The notes: generated from the sequence alone by a model not told the origin. Positions 44,424-53,776 are shown, numbered from the stretch's first letter. The stretch is DNA of 64,000 nt from an uncultured Gemmatimonadota bacterium (GCA_903882745.1 CAIRYG010000005.1:328139-392138), one strand, 5' to 3'. Program-made: numbers and translations.

Positions 44424-45044
44424 ATGATTCATCTCATTCTGGCAGTACTGGTCCAGGCGAATGACAGCTCGTCGGCTGTCGCCCAGCGTCCTGAGGTGTC
44501 CGACCGCCCGCTGTTTGCGGCGGTTGGCGCGCCGCGGGTGGAGCTCGGGACTGACCCGATGATGAGCATTGCCAGCGATACCACCACGCCGAAAAAGAAA
44601 AAGGTGGTGATTGAATACAGCGACTGGTACGAGACGCGGTTGACGATTCACCGCTATTCGAGCTGGGCGATGCTTCCGCTGTTTGTGGGGCAGTATGTGA
44701 CCGGTACCACGTTGATTCAGAAGGGGACTGATGCCCCGCAGTGGGTGAAGACCACGCACCCCATTCTTGCGACCGGGGTGGCGGCGTTGTTTGCCACGAA
44801 CACCGTGACTGGCGCCTGGAACTGGTGGGAAGGGCGCGCGGATCCCACCGCCCGTGGGTGGCGAACCACCCATTCGGTGCTGATGCTGCTGGCAGATGCG
44901 GGCTTCACCTATGTCGGACTGGTGTCGGGGCAAGCCAAGCAAAATGGGGATGTTCGGAATCGCCATAAGCAGGCGGCCATCATTTCCGGATCGTTGGCGG
45001 TCACCTCGTGGGTCATGATGCTGAAACCCTTTCGACAGGACTGA
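44424..45044 (+). CDS. His-rich four-helix membrane protein, possible haem b carrier
   Basis: 206 residues. After a signal-like segment there are four predicted helices, each with a His at or near its start: IHRYSSWAMLPLFVG, THPILATGVAALFAT, THSVLMLLADAGFTYVG and RHKQAAIISGSLAVTSW. This arrangement resembles haem b-binding cytochrome b561-like proteins, though I do not claim family membership. It is directly followed by the double Rieske gene, so it is a plausible redox partner. Confidence 0.65.
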   Translation: MIHLILAVLVQANDSSSAVAQRPEVSDRPLFAAVGAPRVELGTDPMMSIASDTTTPKKKKVVIEYSDWYETRLTIHRYSSWAMLPLFVGQYVTGTTLIQKGTDAPQWVKTTHPILATGVAALFATNTVTGAWNWWEGRADPTARGWRTTHSVLMLLADAGFTYVGLVSGQAKQNGDVRNRHKQAAIISGSLAVTSWVMMLKPFRQD

Positions 45045-45049
45045 CACGT

Positions 45050-45931
45050 ATGGCTGATCTTGACGGAGTGGCGTCTGCTGGATGCGGTGGAAGCTGCGCC
45101 TGTGGGGCCGGTGGTGTCGATCGCCGCACGTTCGTTGCGAAGGGCACATTGGCGGTGGTTGCGGCGCTGCTGGCTGAAGCGTGCGGCACGGGGGTGTGGG
45201 AAGCGGTCGCTCCGACGAGCCTGAACCTGGGGACCGGTGTGGGCGTCAAAGTGTCCAACTTCCCGGCACTCAATGCGGTCGGGGGGATCGCTCGGGTGGA
45301 CGGCGGTACCGGCGCGCCGCTCGCCGTGGTGCGCACCGGCACAGCGACATACACCGCGTTCTCGCTGTCGTGTCCGCACCAGGGGACGACCGTGAATGTC
45401 ACGGCCACGGGCTTCAGTTGCCCCAACCACGGGGCGCTGTTCAACTCGGCGGGCACCTGGACTGGCGGGCAGGTCACCGGCAACCTCGTGAGCTACACCA
45501 CGCAGTACAATGCAACCACGGGGCTCCTCACCATCGCAGGCACGCCCGTGACCACGCCGCCGACCACCCCGACGACTACGTCGTCGCTCGTGGTCACACT
45601 GAGCGCCTTTCCCGCGCTGGCGACGGTGGGCGGCATCGCACGCGTCGACAACGGTACCGGCACGCCGGTCGCACTGGTGCGTACGAGCACTACGGCATTT
45701 ACGGCGTTGTCGATGACGTGCCCGCACCAAGGAACAACCGTACAAATCACATCCGGCAGCTTTACCTGTCCGAACCACGGGGCGCGTTTTGCCTCGACCG
45801 GTGCATGGACCGGGGGGCAGTCGGCGACTGCGCTTCCCTCCTTTGCCACGGTGTATGACAGCGCGAAAGGCACGGTGACCATCAGCGTCACCGGAAGCTC
45901 CACGGGAGGCGGCGGACGCGGGGACGGCTGA
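45050..45931 (+). CDS. Tat-exported protein with two tandem Rieske domains
   Basis: 293 residues from the ATG at 45050. Tat signal DRRTFVAKGTLAVVAAL ending in EAC. Domain 1 has Cys108, His110 (CPHQG), Cys124 and His127 (CPNHG); domain 2 has Cys224, His226, Cys240 and His243. The two are separated by 116 residues, joined by a Thr/Pro linker (TPPTTPTTT), and share NFPALNAVGGIARVD/AFPALATVGGIARVD-type sequence, so a tandem duplication is evident. Two clusters in one chain is uncommon for this family. Probably a periplasmic electron carrier. Confidence 0.85.
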   Translation: MADLDGVASAGCGGSCACGAGGVDRRTFVAKGTLAVVAALLAEACGTGVWEAVAPTSLNLGTGVGVKVSNFPALNAVGGIARVDGGTGAPLAVVRTGTATYTAFSLSCPHQGTTVNVTATGFSCPNHGALFNSAGTWTGGQVTGNLVSYTTQYNATTGLLTIAGTPVTTPPTTPTTTSSLVVTLSAFPALATVGGIARVDNGTGTPVALVRTSTTAFTALSMTCPHQGTTVQITSGSFTCPNHGARFASTGAWTGGQSATALPSFATVYDSAKGTVTISVTGSSTGGGGRGDG

Positions 45932-46040
45932 TAGACGGTTACTGACGGGTGGTTCGGTTCGTGACCCTCGATTCGCCCCCCGTGTGTTCGCCCCGCTCGA
46001 ACGTTAGCTTTTCAAAGTGATTGTGCTGCATAAATCGGGG

Positions 46041-46071
46041 CCTCCTTGCTCCGGTTGACGCCTGAAGGAGG
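46041..46071 (+). promoter_or_regulatory. Hairpin that would mask the ribosome binding site
   Basis: CCTCCTT (46041-46047) is perfectly complementary to AAGGAGG (46065-46071), which is the strong ribosome binding site of the next gene. A 17-nt loop separates them. Translation control is possible. Confidence 0.45.
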
Positions 46072-46079
46072 AGTTCCGG

Positions 46080-46580
46080 ATGTCCATAATCGAAACAGTT
46101 GTCGGGTTGGCCAAGCCGTGGGCGGATCTGTACGGGCATTCGAAGCCGCTCGCCACGGTGGTCACTTTCGGCCATGTCGCCGGCATCATGGTGGGTGGTG
46201 GCTTTGCAATGGCCTCGGATCGCTCCGCGCTCCGCGCCATCAAGGGGAGCGATGAAGACCGCCGCCGCGTGCTCGCCGATTTCTCTTCGATTCACCGCCC
46301 GGTGCTGATTTCGCTGACGCTCGTGGTGGTCTCGGGCGTCCTGATGATGCTCGCCGATGCGGAGACCTTCTTGTCGTCGCCGGTGTATTACCTAAAAATC
46401 GGCTCGTTCGTGCTGTTGATGGCGAATGGGTTCATGGTCCAGAAGACGGAGCAGGCGCTGGCCAAGGACCCGTCCACAGCGAACAAACTGTGGGGGCGTT
46501 TTGCGATTGGTGCGCGGGCAAGCCTGTTTCTGTGGCTGTGGACAGCACTGATTGGCGTCGCGCTCATGAGCGCAGCTTAA
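46080..46580 (+). CDS. Four-helix membrane protein with conserved His, second Rieske partner
   Basis: 166 residues with a strong AGGAGG site 8 bp before the ATG. Four helices: TVVTFGHVAGIMVGGGF, IHRPVLISLTLVVVSGV, YLKIGSFVLLMANGFMV and ASLFLWLWTALIGVALM. His lies in GHVAG and IHRPV, which may bind haem. It precedes the third Rieske gene by 20 bp. Confidence 0.65.
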   Translation: MSIIETVVGLAKPWADLYGHSKPLATVVTFGHVAGIMVGGGFAMASDRSALRAIKGSDEDRRRVLADFSSIHRPVLISLTLVVVSGVLMMLADAETFLSSPVYYLKIGSFVLLMANGFMVQKTEQALAKDPSTANKLWGRFAIGARASLFLWLWTALIGVALMSAA

Positions 46581-46600
46581 ACATTTATTTTCCAACGAAC

Positions 46601-47089
46601 ATGAGCGACGAGAACTGCACCGGATGTGAAGTAGGACGTCGGTCCTTTCTGCGCGACGCAGCGATGGCCGCCGCAGCCTTGATGGCCATCAGCAGCACGG
46701 CCGAGGGAATGCCGCTCCGAATGATCTCGGCGCTCGAGTCGTCGCTGGCTGAAGCCAAGTATGCGATTCCCGCTGCCGATGGCGTGACGGTGGACAAGGA
46801 CAAAGAACTCATTTTGGCGCGCGCGGCCGGAAAGGTCTATGCCTTTGGGCTCTCCTGCCCGCACCAGAATACGGCGCTCAAGTGGCTGCCGGGCGACAAC
46901 AGATTCCAGTGCCCCAAGCACAAGTCCAAGTACGCGCCGGACGGTAAGTATATCGAGGGGCGCGCTACGCGCTCGATGGACCGCTACCAGGTGCGCAAGG
47001 ACGGCGCGAATATCGTCGTGAACCTCGACAAGCTCTACGAAGAGGATACCGACAAGGCGGAATGGCCAACGGCGTTTGTGACGGCCTAA
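46601..47089 (+). CDS. Tat-exported Rieske [2Fe-2S] protein
   Basis: 162 residues. Tat signal GRRSFLRDAAMAAAALMA. Ligands Cys86 and His88 (CPHQ), Cys104 and His107 (CPKH). The domain is more divergent than the other three in this window: its second motif is CPKHK, it lacks the GGIARVD block, and it has an ARAAGKVYAFGLS strand. Probably a periplasmic electron carrier linked to the membrane protein before it. Confidence 0.87.
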   Translation: MSDENCTGCEVGRRSFLRDAAMAAAALMAISSTAEGMPLRMISALESSLAEAKYAIPAADGVTVDKDKELILARAAGKVYAFGLSCPHQNTALKWLPGDNRFQCPKHKSKYAPDGKYIEGRATRSMDRYQVRKDGANIVVNLDKLYEEDTDKAEWPTAFVTA

Positions 47090-47110
47090 CGTCTCACCAT
47101 CGATGTGCTA

Positions 47111-47142
47111 CGCGGGCGCCGTGCAGATGCACGGCGCCCGCG
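47111..47142 (+). terminator. Hairpin terminator between convergent genes
   Basis: A 15-bp perfect inverted repeat (47111-47125 and 47128-47142), then TTTGC. It lies between the Rieske gene and the convergent acyl-CoA dehydrogenase gene and could serve either. Confidence 0.75.
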
Positions 47143-47166
47143 TTTGCAATTCCGTGACGGTGCGTG

Positions 47167-48927
47167 TTACGCGTCCGTGGGGGTCTGCACGGTGAGCGAG
47201 CCGGTCGCGAGTGCACGCTCGGCGAGCTTCTTCAGTCTGCCGTCTCCGTTCTTTTCGAGCGCGCGCACATAGCGGCGTGTGCGACGCATCGCCATTGGCA
47301 CAAAGACCTTCACGTTGTCGATGTCCGCCTCGGCGGCTTCCACCGAGCCCGCCTTCTGGATGGCCCACGTGCAGCGCGAGAGCGCCGCAGAGCTGAAGAA
47401 AATATCGATGGCAGCATTGGCCATCCGCTCTTGATGAAACTGCCGCTCAATGATGTCTTTTCCGTTCTCGATCAAGCACTTCTCCACCGCGAGGGCGAGC
47501 CCGTGAATGGCATCAGACACCATGTCGGCTTCTTCCTTGAGTGCCGGATGCACCTTCGTAAACTCGGGCTTCACAATCTTCTTCTTGACGCGGCCGGTGA
47601 TGTATGACCCGATCGCGCCGAGCGAGTGAAGCGGATCCTTGAAGGCCTTGCCGAGCGCCTTGAGGCTCTCGCCGGGCTGCTGAAGGCCGGAGAGCGCAAT
47701 CAGCGCGCGCAGGACTTCGTTGGTTCCTTCGAAGATCAAGTTGATGCGGCTATCGCGCACTGCCTGCTCGTACGGATATTCCTTGGAGTAGCCGATGCCG
47801 CCAGCGATCTGCTGCGCGTCACACGATGCGCGGAAAGCGAGCTCGCTCGCGTACACCTTGCACGCGGCCGTTTCGAGGGAGAAATCGATGCCGCCCTTGT
47901 CGACCATCGCGGCGCAGGTCATCCACGCGGCGTCGGCCGCATAGCACTCGGCGGCCGTCACCGCGAACTTGCGCTGGATCATCTCGAACGAGCCGATGGG
48001 GCGCCCAAACTGCTCGCGCTCCTTGGCGTACACGAGCGAACGGTCGAGAATTGCGCGCGTGCCGCGTGATGAACCCGCGGCAAGGCCGAGTCGTCCACTG
48101 TTCAAGATTTCGAGTGCAATCTTGAAGCCCGACCCCACATCGCCTAAGCGATCTTCTACAGGAACGATCACATTTTCGAAACTCACGGTACGCGTGTCGC
48201 TCGCCTTGATGCCCATCTTTTGTTCAATGGCGCCCAGCGTGATGCCAGGGGCGTGTGCATCGACAATGAAGGCAGTGACGCGCTGCTTCAGTTTGCCATC
48301 AATCTCGATGGGGACTTTCGCGAATACAGTGAAGACGCCAGCGTAGCCCGCGTTGGAGATCCAGATTTTTTCGCCGTTGAGCACGTAATGCGAACCGTCA
48401 GCCGACGGAACTGCGGAGCACCGCATCGCCTGCGCGTCAGAGCCTGAGCCTGCTTCTGTCAGGCAGAAGGCGGCGATCAGTTCACCCGTGGCGCACTTGG
48501 TGAGCCAGCGTTGCTTCTGATCTTCGGTGCCAAAGAGGGTAATCCCTTTGCAGCCAATCGACTGGTGCGCGCCAAAGTAGACCGTGAGCGCGGGGTCGGT
48601 GGTGCCCACCTCAGCGAACATACGGCTAAAGAACAGCGCCGAGGCGCCAAATCCACCGTAGGCCTCGGGGATATTCATTCCCATCATCCCGAGCTCGGCC
48701 ATTCCCGTGCGGACGGCGTCTGGGAACTTGCCGTCGTGATCGAGTTGCTTGGAGTCGACGGTGTCGGCTGCCCAGGAGCGGAACGAATCGAGGACGGCGG
48801 CGAGATTCTCCGATTCCTCTTTGGACAGTTCAGGGAAGGGAAAAATCAGCGATTCGCGGATCTCTCCGAGAAAGACACCCTTCGTGAACGACGGGTTGTG
48901 ATCGGGGTCGGCGAGGTGATTAGCCAT
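47167..48927 (-). CDS. Acyl-CoA dehydrogenase (VLCAD-like)
   Basis: 586 residues from the ATG at 48927. Motifs: FCLTEAGSGSDAQ, then IWISNAGYAGVFTVFA, REQFGRPIGSFEMIQ, and NLIFEGTNEVLR with the catalytic Glu. The length (about 200 more residues than short/medium-chain enzymes) and the helical C-terminal extension match the very-long-chain type. It catalyses the first step of fatty acid beta-oxidation with FAD. Confidence 0.93.
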   Translation of the reverse strand: MANHLADPDHNPSFTKGVFLGEIRESLIFPFPELSKEESENLAAVLDSFRSWAADTVDSKQLDHDGKFPDAVRTGMAELGMMGMNIPEAYGGFGASALFFSRMFAEVGTTDPALTVYFGAHQSIGCKGITLFGTEDQKQRWLTKCATGELIAAFCLTEAGSGSDAQAMRCSAVPSADGSHYVLNGEKIWISNAGYAGVFTVFAKVPIEIDGKLKQRVTAFIVDAHAPGITLGAIEQKMGIKASDTRTVSFENVIVPVEDRLGDVGSGFKIALEILNSGRLGLAAGSSRGTRAILDRSLVYAKEREQFGRPIGSFEMIQRKFAVTAAECYAADAAWMTCAAMVDKGGIDFSLETAACKVYASELAFRASCDAQQIAGGIGYSKEYPYEQAVRDSRINLIFEGTNEVLRALIALSGLQQPGESLKALGKAFKDPLHSLGAIGSYITGRVKKKIVKPEFTKVHPALKEEADMVSDAIHGLALAVEKCLIENGKDIIERQFHQERMANAAIDIFFSSAALSRCTWAIQKAGSVEAAEADIDNVKVFVPMAMRRTRRYVRALEKNGDGRLKKLAERALATGSLTVQTPTDA

Positions 48928-48955
48928 GGGGGGATTCTCGGAGCAAGGTAGAACG

Positions 48956-48993
48956 CAACGGGCGCTTTCGAAATGTATCGAAAGCACCCGTTG
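48956..48993 (-). terminator. Hairpin between the M28 peptidase and acyl-CoA dehydrogenase genes
   Basis: A 16-bp stem with one mismatch and a 6-nt loop lies just downstream of the M28 stop on the minus strand. No T-run follows, so it may be an attenuator or mRNA-stability element rather than a full terminator. Confidence 0.5.
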
Positions 48994-49022
48994 GGAATAT
49001 CAGGAAGTGCCCTACGATGGGG

Positions 49023-50600
49023 CTACCGTTCGAGCTTGAACCCGGGGTCGATGCCTGGGCGCTTGGCGACGTTCGCCACGTACCAGCCGGTGAGGTACAT
49101 CCACTGGGTCATTCGGGTCAGCTTGGCGTAGTCGATCCGGCTGGGCTCGTCGCGCACCGTGTGGTAGTCCGGGTGCAGGTTGGTCGAGTACTCAATGGCC
49201 GGGACGTTCAGACGGGCGTACGGCACGTGGTCGGAGCGGAAATACCACCCTTCCGGATGCGTGGGACGATCCCAGATCGAGTCGAGCTTGAACTTGCCGG
49301 TCAGGTTGTTGGCGGCGAGCGCCATATCGACCAGCTCCGACGAGTTCTTGTGCGGGGGCTGGATGCCGAGCAGGGAGGCCGAGTCCGGGTTGTTACGGCC
49401 GATCATGTCGCCATTGAGCACGGCGACGATCTTCTGCAGAGGCACCACCGGATGTGCGGCGTGATAGCGCGAGCCGAGCAGTCCGCGCTCCTCAGCGCCG
49501 TGGTACACGAAGAGGACGGAGCGCTTGCCCGGGTTCTTGGCGAAGGCGCGGGCGGTGGCGAGCAGGGCGACGCTCACCGAGGCGTTGTCGTCGGCGCCAT
49601 TCCAAATGGAGTCGCCCTGGGTTTCAAAGCGCACGCCGTCGTGATCCTGGTGCGAGCTGTAGAGGACATATTCGTCCTTGAGCTTCGGGTCGGTACCCTT
49701 GATGACGCCGACGATGTTGACGGACGGGGCGTCGAAGCGTTCCATGCGAATGTGCGCTTCGATGGTGCCCGCGTTCTTGAAGCTCGTGAGTGCGCTGCGG
49801 CGAGCAAGGAGCACCACGGACGGCATCGCGCCGCCGCCATTGGCTCCACCCGCGCCGCCGCGGCCACCGCCGCCCGCGGCACCTGCAGCACCTGCGGCCG
49901 TTGGGGCGAAGCGCGGGACGCCGCCTTCGACGTCGTAGGTTCCGCGTGAGCGGATAGCAGCGTAGCCGTCAAACGCGATGTCGGCGGTGGAGTCGGCAAT
50001 GATCACGACCGCGGCAGCGCCACGGCCGCGGAACTTTGCGGTCGTCGATTGAATGGCGCTCGTGGCGTAGCGGTACTCGTAGGTGTTGGTGCCTTCCTGA
50101 AGCACGGCGCGTGGCGGTGCCGACATCGTGACGACCGCGACCTTACCGCGGACGTCGACCGTGCTATCGCTTCCGTCGCCGACAAATACTACAGCGCCGG
50201 CGCCGTCCGCCTCAGTATTGCCGGTGGGAACTACGTCCTTCCAAAGTTCGAGCGCCTTGCTGCCACTCTTCACGCTGCTCGCAGCCGTGGAGACGCGCGT
50301 GCGGCGCATGTTCCACCACTGGAAGTAGGTGCCGTCGTCCCCGATCGGCTTCACACCAATGGCGCGCAGTTGTTCGGCGACCCACATGGAGGCGCGCATT
50401 TCGTCGAGCGTGCCCGCTTCGCGGCCGCGCATGGCGTCACCAGCCATCGCGTAGAGGTCGCGCTTGAGATCGGCTTCCTTGATGGAAGCCATGGCAGCTG
50501 CAGGAGCCGCAGGATACTTGCTGGCGGGTGCGCTCTTGGCTGCGCCTTGTGCGAGCAGCGGGAGCGAAACGCCGAGGAGGAGGAGCGGGGTGAGGCGCAT
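49023..50600 (-). CDS. M28 family zinc peptidase (exported)
   Basis: 525 residues with a signal peptide (MRLTPLLLLGVSLPLLAQGA). Zinc ligands and catalysis: SSHQDHDG (His and Asp), NGADDNA, HGAEERG (Glu-Glu), NGDMIGRN and HPDYHT. The central PA-type region has a Gly-rich insert (GGGGRGGAGGANGGG). It overlaps the M20 stop by one base (TGATG), so both are in one operon. Probably an aminopeptidase in the periplasm. Confidence 0.9.
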   Translation of the reverse strand: MRLTPLLLLGVSLPLLAQGAAKSAPASKYPAAPAAAMASIKEADLKRDLYAMAGDAMRGREAGTLDEMRASMWVAEQLRAIGVKPIGDDGTYFQWWNMRRTRVSTAASSVKSGSKALELWKDVVPTGNTEADGAGAVVFVGDGSDSTVDVRGKVAVVTMSAPPRAVLQEGTNTYEYRYATSAIQSTTAKFRGRGAAAVVIIADSTADIAFDGYAAIRSRGTYDVEGGVPRFAPTAAGAAGAAGGGGRGGAGGANGGGAMPSVVLLARRSALTSFKNAGTIEAHIRMERFDAPSVNIVGVIKGTDPKLKDEYVLYSSHQDHDGVRFETQGDSIWNGADDNASVSVALLATARAFAKNPGKRSVLFVYHGAEERGLLGSRYHAAHPVVPLQKIVAVLNGDMIGRNNPDSASLLGIQPPHKNSSELVDMALAANNLTGKFKLDSIWDRPTHPEGWYFRSDHVPYARLNVPAIEYSTNLHPDYHTVRDEPSRIDYAKLTRMTQWMYLTGWYVANVAKRPGIDPGFKLER

Positions 50601-52087
50601 CAGTCGTGGGAGGGGTGAAGGGGAATCGGCTTCGGAGCCGTTGGCGGTGTGAGCGGTGTAGTCACAAATGCTTTGATCAGGGCGAGTTGATACTCTGCAG
50701 CACGATCAAACTCAGCCGCAATAATGCGCTCGTCGCGGCCGTGCGCGCGGGTGTCGTCCACGTCCAAGAAGAGTGCCGAGATCCCATAGGTTGGGATGCC
50801 CGCGTTTCGCAGGAAGATGCCGTCGGTCGCGCCAGTTTCCATGAGCGGCACGATCGGGAGTTTTGGGTAGAAGCGCGTGGTGACCGCGGCGATTGGGGCA
50901 AGGACGGACGGTGTCAGCGGTGACGGAGGACTTGGGACGATTGCCCCCACCGGGGTAATGTGCACGGCCGTGTCGGCAATGAGTCGTGCCAGCGTTTGCT
51001 TGGTGGCGTCTGCGGTTTCCGTTGGGAGAATACGACAGTTGATCGTCGCTTTCGCCCGCTGTGGGAGCGCATTTTCGGCGTGTCCCGCCTCGAACATGGT
51101 GGCAACGCAGGTCGTGCGCATTTGTGCGTTGAAGAGCGCGTTCTTGGAGAGCCGCGCGACGGCCGCCGCGTCGGGCTTTGGCGCGAGAGCGGCGCGGATG
51201 TCAGCCCCGACGGCTGGGGGTTCGGTGCTCATCATCTGCGTGAACCAGCCGCGGGTGATTTCACTCCAGTGGAGCGGAAAATCGTAGGCCGCAATTTTGT
51301 TGACCGCAGCCGTCACACGGTAGATCGCGTTGTCTTTGGTGGGAAGCGACGAATGGCCGCCGGTGTTGGTCGCTTCGAGCGCAAATGTTGCGTAGACCTT
51401 TTCGCTGGCCTGGACAACACGGGCAATCCGCTGTCCATTCTTTAGCTGCGGATCACCGGCATCGACATTCCACGCGAACTCCGCGTCGATCAATGGCCGT
51501 TGATTGTTCACGAGCCACTCCATCCCCACGTAGTCGATCCCGCCCTCCTCACCGGCGGTGAGGGCAAGGATCAGATCGCGATCAGGAACGATTCCTTCTT
51601 TCTTCATCTGGATAAGCGACGCGACAAGCAGCGCGCAGCCGTTTTTCTGATCGCTCGTGCCGCGGCCGTACAAGAAGCCGTCTTTTTCGGTGAGTTCATA
51701 CGGCGCGATCGACCAATCGCTGCGCCGCGCCGTGACCACATCCAAATGCGCCATAAGTAAAATCGGCTTTGCTTTTCCGGTTCCGCGATAGCGCGCGACG
51801 AGATTCCAGTTCTTGGGGTTCGACGCGGGGCCAAGGAGTTTCACGTCGGCGGCCGGAAACCCAGCGGCAATCAGCCGCTGCGCCATTGCCTGCGCGGCCA
51901 CGGTGGTGCTGCCCGAATCGCCGTCGGTGTTAATGCCAATGAGTTCGCGAAAAATCTCGCGCGCGGATTGTTGAACCGCGGAGCGATCCTGCGCCGAGGC
52001 GGCGGTTGGAGCAAGCGCAGCAACGAGCGGCGTGGCGAGCGGCGTAACAAGCAGGGCGACGAGGGTCGCGGAGCGAAAATAGCGCAT
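50600..52087 (-). CDS. M20 family peptidase (exported)
   Basis: 495 residues with a signal peptide (LVAALAPTAASA). Zinc ligands: MAHLDVV, SDQKNG, TAGEEGG and later MRTTCVATMFEAGH. The dimerisation-type insert is present (NTGGHSSLP). It probably hydrolyses peptides or N-acyl amino acids. It is co-directional with M28 and separated from the PH-like gene by 70 bp. Confidence 0.9.
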   Translation of the reverse strand: MRYFRSATLVALLVTPLATPLVAALAPTAASAQDRSAVQQSAREIFRELIGINTDGDSGSTTVAAQAMAQRLIAAGFPAADVKLLGPASNPKNWNLVARYRGTGKAKPILLMAHLDVVTARRSDWSIAPYELTEKDGFLYGRGTSDQKNGCALLVASLIQMKKEGIVPDRDLILALTAGEEGGIDYVGMEWLVNNQRPLIDAEFAWNVDAGDPQLKNGQRIARVVQASEKVYATFALEATNTGGHSSLPTKDNAIYRVTAAVNKIAAYDFPLHWSEITRGWFTQMMSTEPPAVGADIRAALAPKPDAAAVARLSKNALFNAQMRTTCVATMFEAGHAENALPQRAKATINCRILPTETADATKQTLARLIADTAVHITPVGAIVPSPPSPLTPSVLAPIAAVTTRFYPKLPIVPLMETGATDGIFLRNAGIPTYGISALFLDVDDTRAHGRDERIIAAEFDRAAEYQLALIKAFVTTPLTPPTAPKPIPLHPSHD

Positions 52088-52157
52088 CCCTCAAAACTAC
52101 GACCGTCGCCGCCCCGCCGCCTCGGGTATGGCTAGTTTGGCGCCTCGCAGGGAACCC

Positions 52158-52523
52158 TTACGCACGACGCGCGAGGACCTTGGTGATCGCGGCGGCCGTT
52201 CCCGCAGGGTCCGCCACCTGGAGAATCAGCCGGTCGAACTTCTCGTGACCATCGAGTTCCACGACAATCGTGTGGTCCGGGGTATGCGTGTCAAAAAACA
52301 CGAGCCGCCCCTTGGTGTAAAAGGTGCCGGCTGTGATGACGCCCGGCAGGTCGGAGCCGCCGAGTTTCACCCCGTGCCACCACCCCTTGGCGGCGTCTTC
52401 ATCGACGTTGACGCTCTTAATGTGGTCGAGCGGGATCTCGAGGCGACTCTTCAGCGCCCACAGTTTGTCCCATCCCTCGATCTCGAAGACTACGCGATCA
52501 CCTTCAATCGTGACGTTGACCAT
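52158..52523 (-). CDS. Small PH-like domain protein
   Basis: 121 residues. A beta-rich sequence (VVFEIEGWDKLWALKSRLEI, KGWWHGVKLGG, KGRLVFFDTHTPDHT) that fits the bacterial PH fold. No signal peptide. Function unknown. Confidence 0.65.
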   Translation of the reverse strand: MVNVTIEGDRVVFEIEGWDKLWALKSRLEIPLDHIKSVNVDEDAAKGWWHGVKLGGSDLPGVITAGTFYTKGRLVFFDTHTPDHTIVVELDGHEKFDRLILQVADPAGTAAAITKVLARRA

Positions 52524-52549
52524 TTGGACTCGCCTCGCGAAGCGGGAAT

Positions 52550-53674
52550 TCAGCCGTGGTTCACAAGAAGTCTAGCGAACGCGGTGGTCTCGCCGCTCGT
52601 CGCGCGGGCGGCGGCGCGGCCACAGAGCGCGCCCATGGCATTGCCCGTGCCGCTGTAGCCCCCAATCACCCACAATCCGGGGTGGAGTTCCTGGAATACG
52701 GGGAGTCCGGTTTCCGTGTATGAGACACTCGCCGCCCAGCGGTGGGTAATCGGGGCTGTAACCTGGAGCTGCTCGCGCAACGCCTGCTCGAGGTATCCTT
52801 GGATTTTCTCTGTTGGCTCGGCGTCGTTCGTCCACTCGGTTTCAACCGAGTGGTCGCGCCCACCGCCGAAGGCCACCGAGCCATCGGGGGTCTGCTGCCA
52901 ATAGTCAAAGCCGTATCTGGCGCTCATCGGCGCGGGGAACAGGCGCTCGGCGACCGGTGCGGTGGCCAACATCTGGAGCCGTGCCGTACGGACGGTCCCC
53001 GCGAGCTCGGGGACGAGTGTCTCGAGGCGTCCGTCCACGGCAACAATCACCTGGGCGCACCGAATCGTTCCGCGGGCGGTGTGTACCTCCGTGGCGGAGT
53101 AGCTGCTGGCGCTGGTATGCGTGTAGAGCTGTGCCCCCTGCGCTATCACCCGCCGAGCGAGGGCATGACAGCGTTGCTGCGGGTTGAAGCAGGCGTCGTC
53201 GGGCATGAAGATTCCGTGCCCGAGCGGCCCGTCGTACAGTTCGCAGCGGATGCCGTCCGCGAGCATGGCGGTGCGCTGGCGGGTAATGTCCGTGTCCTCG
53301 CCGGCACCGGAGGACAGCCGGATTGATCCCGTGTGGCGCACCGCACCCGGCGCCTGCTCGTCGATGCGACGAATCTCATCCATCGTCTCGCGGTAGATCC
53401 CCACCGCGCGATCGCGGCCGATGACCGTGATGGCATCGTGGTGGAAATCGACAGTCCCGCCGAGCAGGAGCCCACCGTTCCGCCCTGCGGCGCCCGGGGC
53501 GATCCCGCGGGCGTCAATGCCAACGGCGCGGCGTCCCATCGTGGTGAGCTCATCGAGCGCGGTGAGCCCGGAGCCGCCGAGTCCAATGACACAGACGTCG
53601 GTCTCGACATCACCGTCGAGTGGGGAGAGGGGGAGCGACTGACCGTCGTCCCAGATGGGCGTGTTGGAGAGCAA
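52550..53674 (-). CDS. FAD-dependent oxidoreductase (DAO family)
   Basis: 374 residues. N-terminal FAD motif GLGGSGLTALDEL after TDVCVI; GAAGRNGGLLLGG; C-terminal GLWVIGGYSGTGNAMG. It resembles glycine/gamma-glutamylputrescine oxidases, but the substrate is unknown. It is the first gene of a minus-strand unit with the PH-like gene. Confidence 0.87.
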   Translation of the reverse strand: MLSNTPIWDDGQSLPLSPLDGDVETDVCVIGLGGSGLTALDELTTMGRRAVGIDARGIAPGAAGRNGGLLLGGTVDFHHDAITVIGRDRAVGIYRETMDEIRRIDEQAPGAVRHTGSIRLSSGAGEDTDITRQRTAMLADGIRCELYDGPLGHGIFMPDDACFNPQQRCHALARRVIAQGAQLYTHTSASSYSATEVHTARGTIRCAQVIVAVDGRLETLVPELAGTVRTARLQMLATAPVAERLFPAPMSARYGFDYWQQTPDGSVAFGGGRDHSVETEWTNDAEPTEKIQGYLEQALREQLQVTAPITHRWAASVSYTETGLPVFQELHPGLWVIGGYSGTGNAMGALCGRAAARATSGETTAFARLLVNHG

Positions 53675-53776
53675 ATGTGACCGGATTCAGGATGATCTCG
53701 AAATATGGCCTCGGGGCGGAGCATGGTGCCGGTCGCGACCGTAGATTCCGGTCGAACCCATTCACCCCGTTTTCAC

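Noticed and set aside
48956..48993. True intrinsic terminator of the M28 gene
   Set aside because: The stem is good, but no T-run follows on the minus strand, so I list it only as a hairpin of uncertain function.
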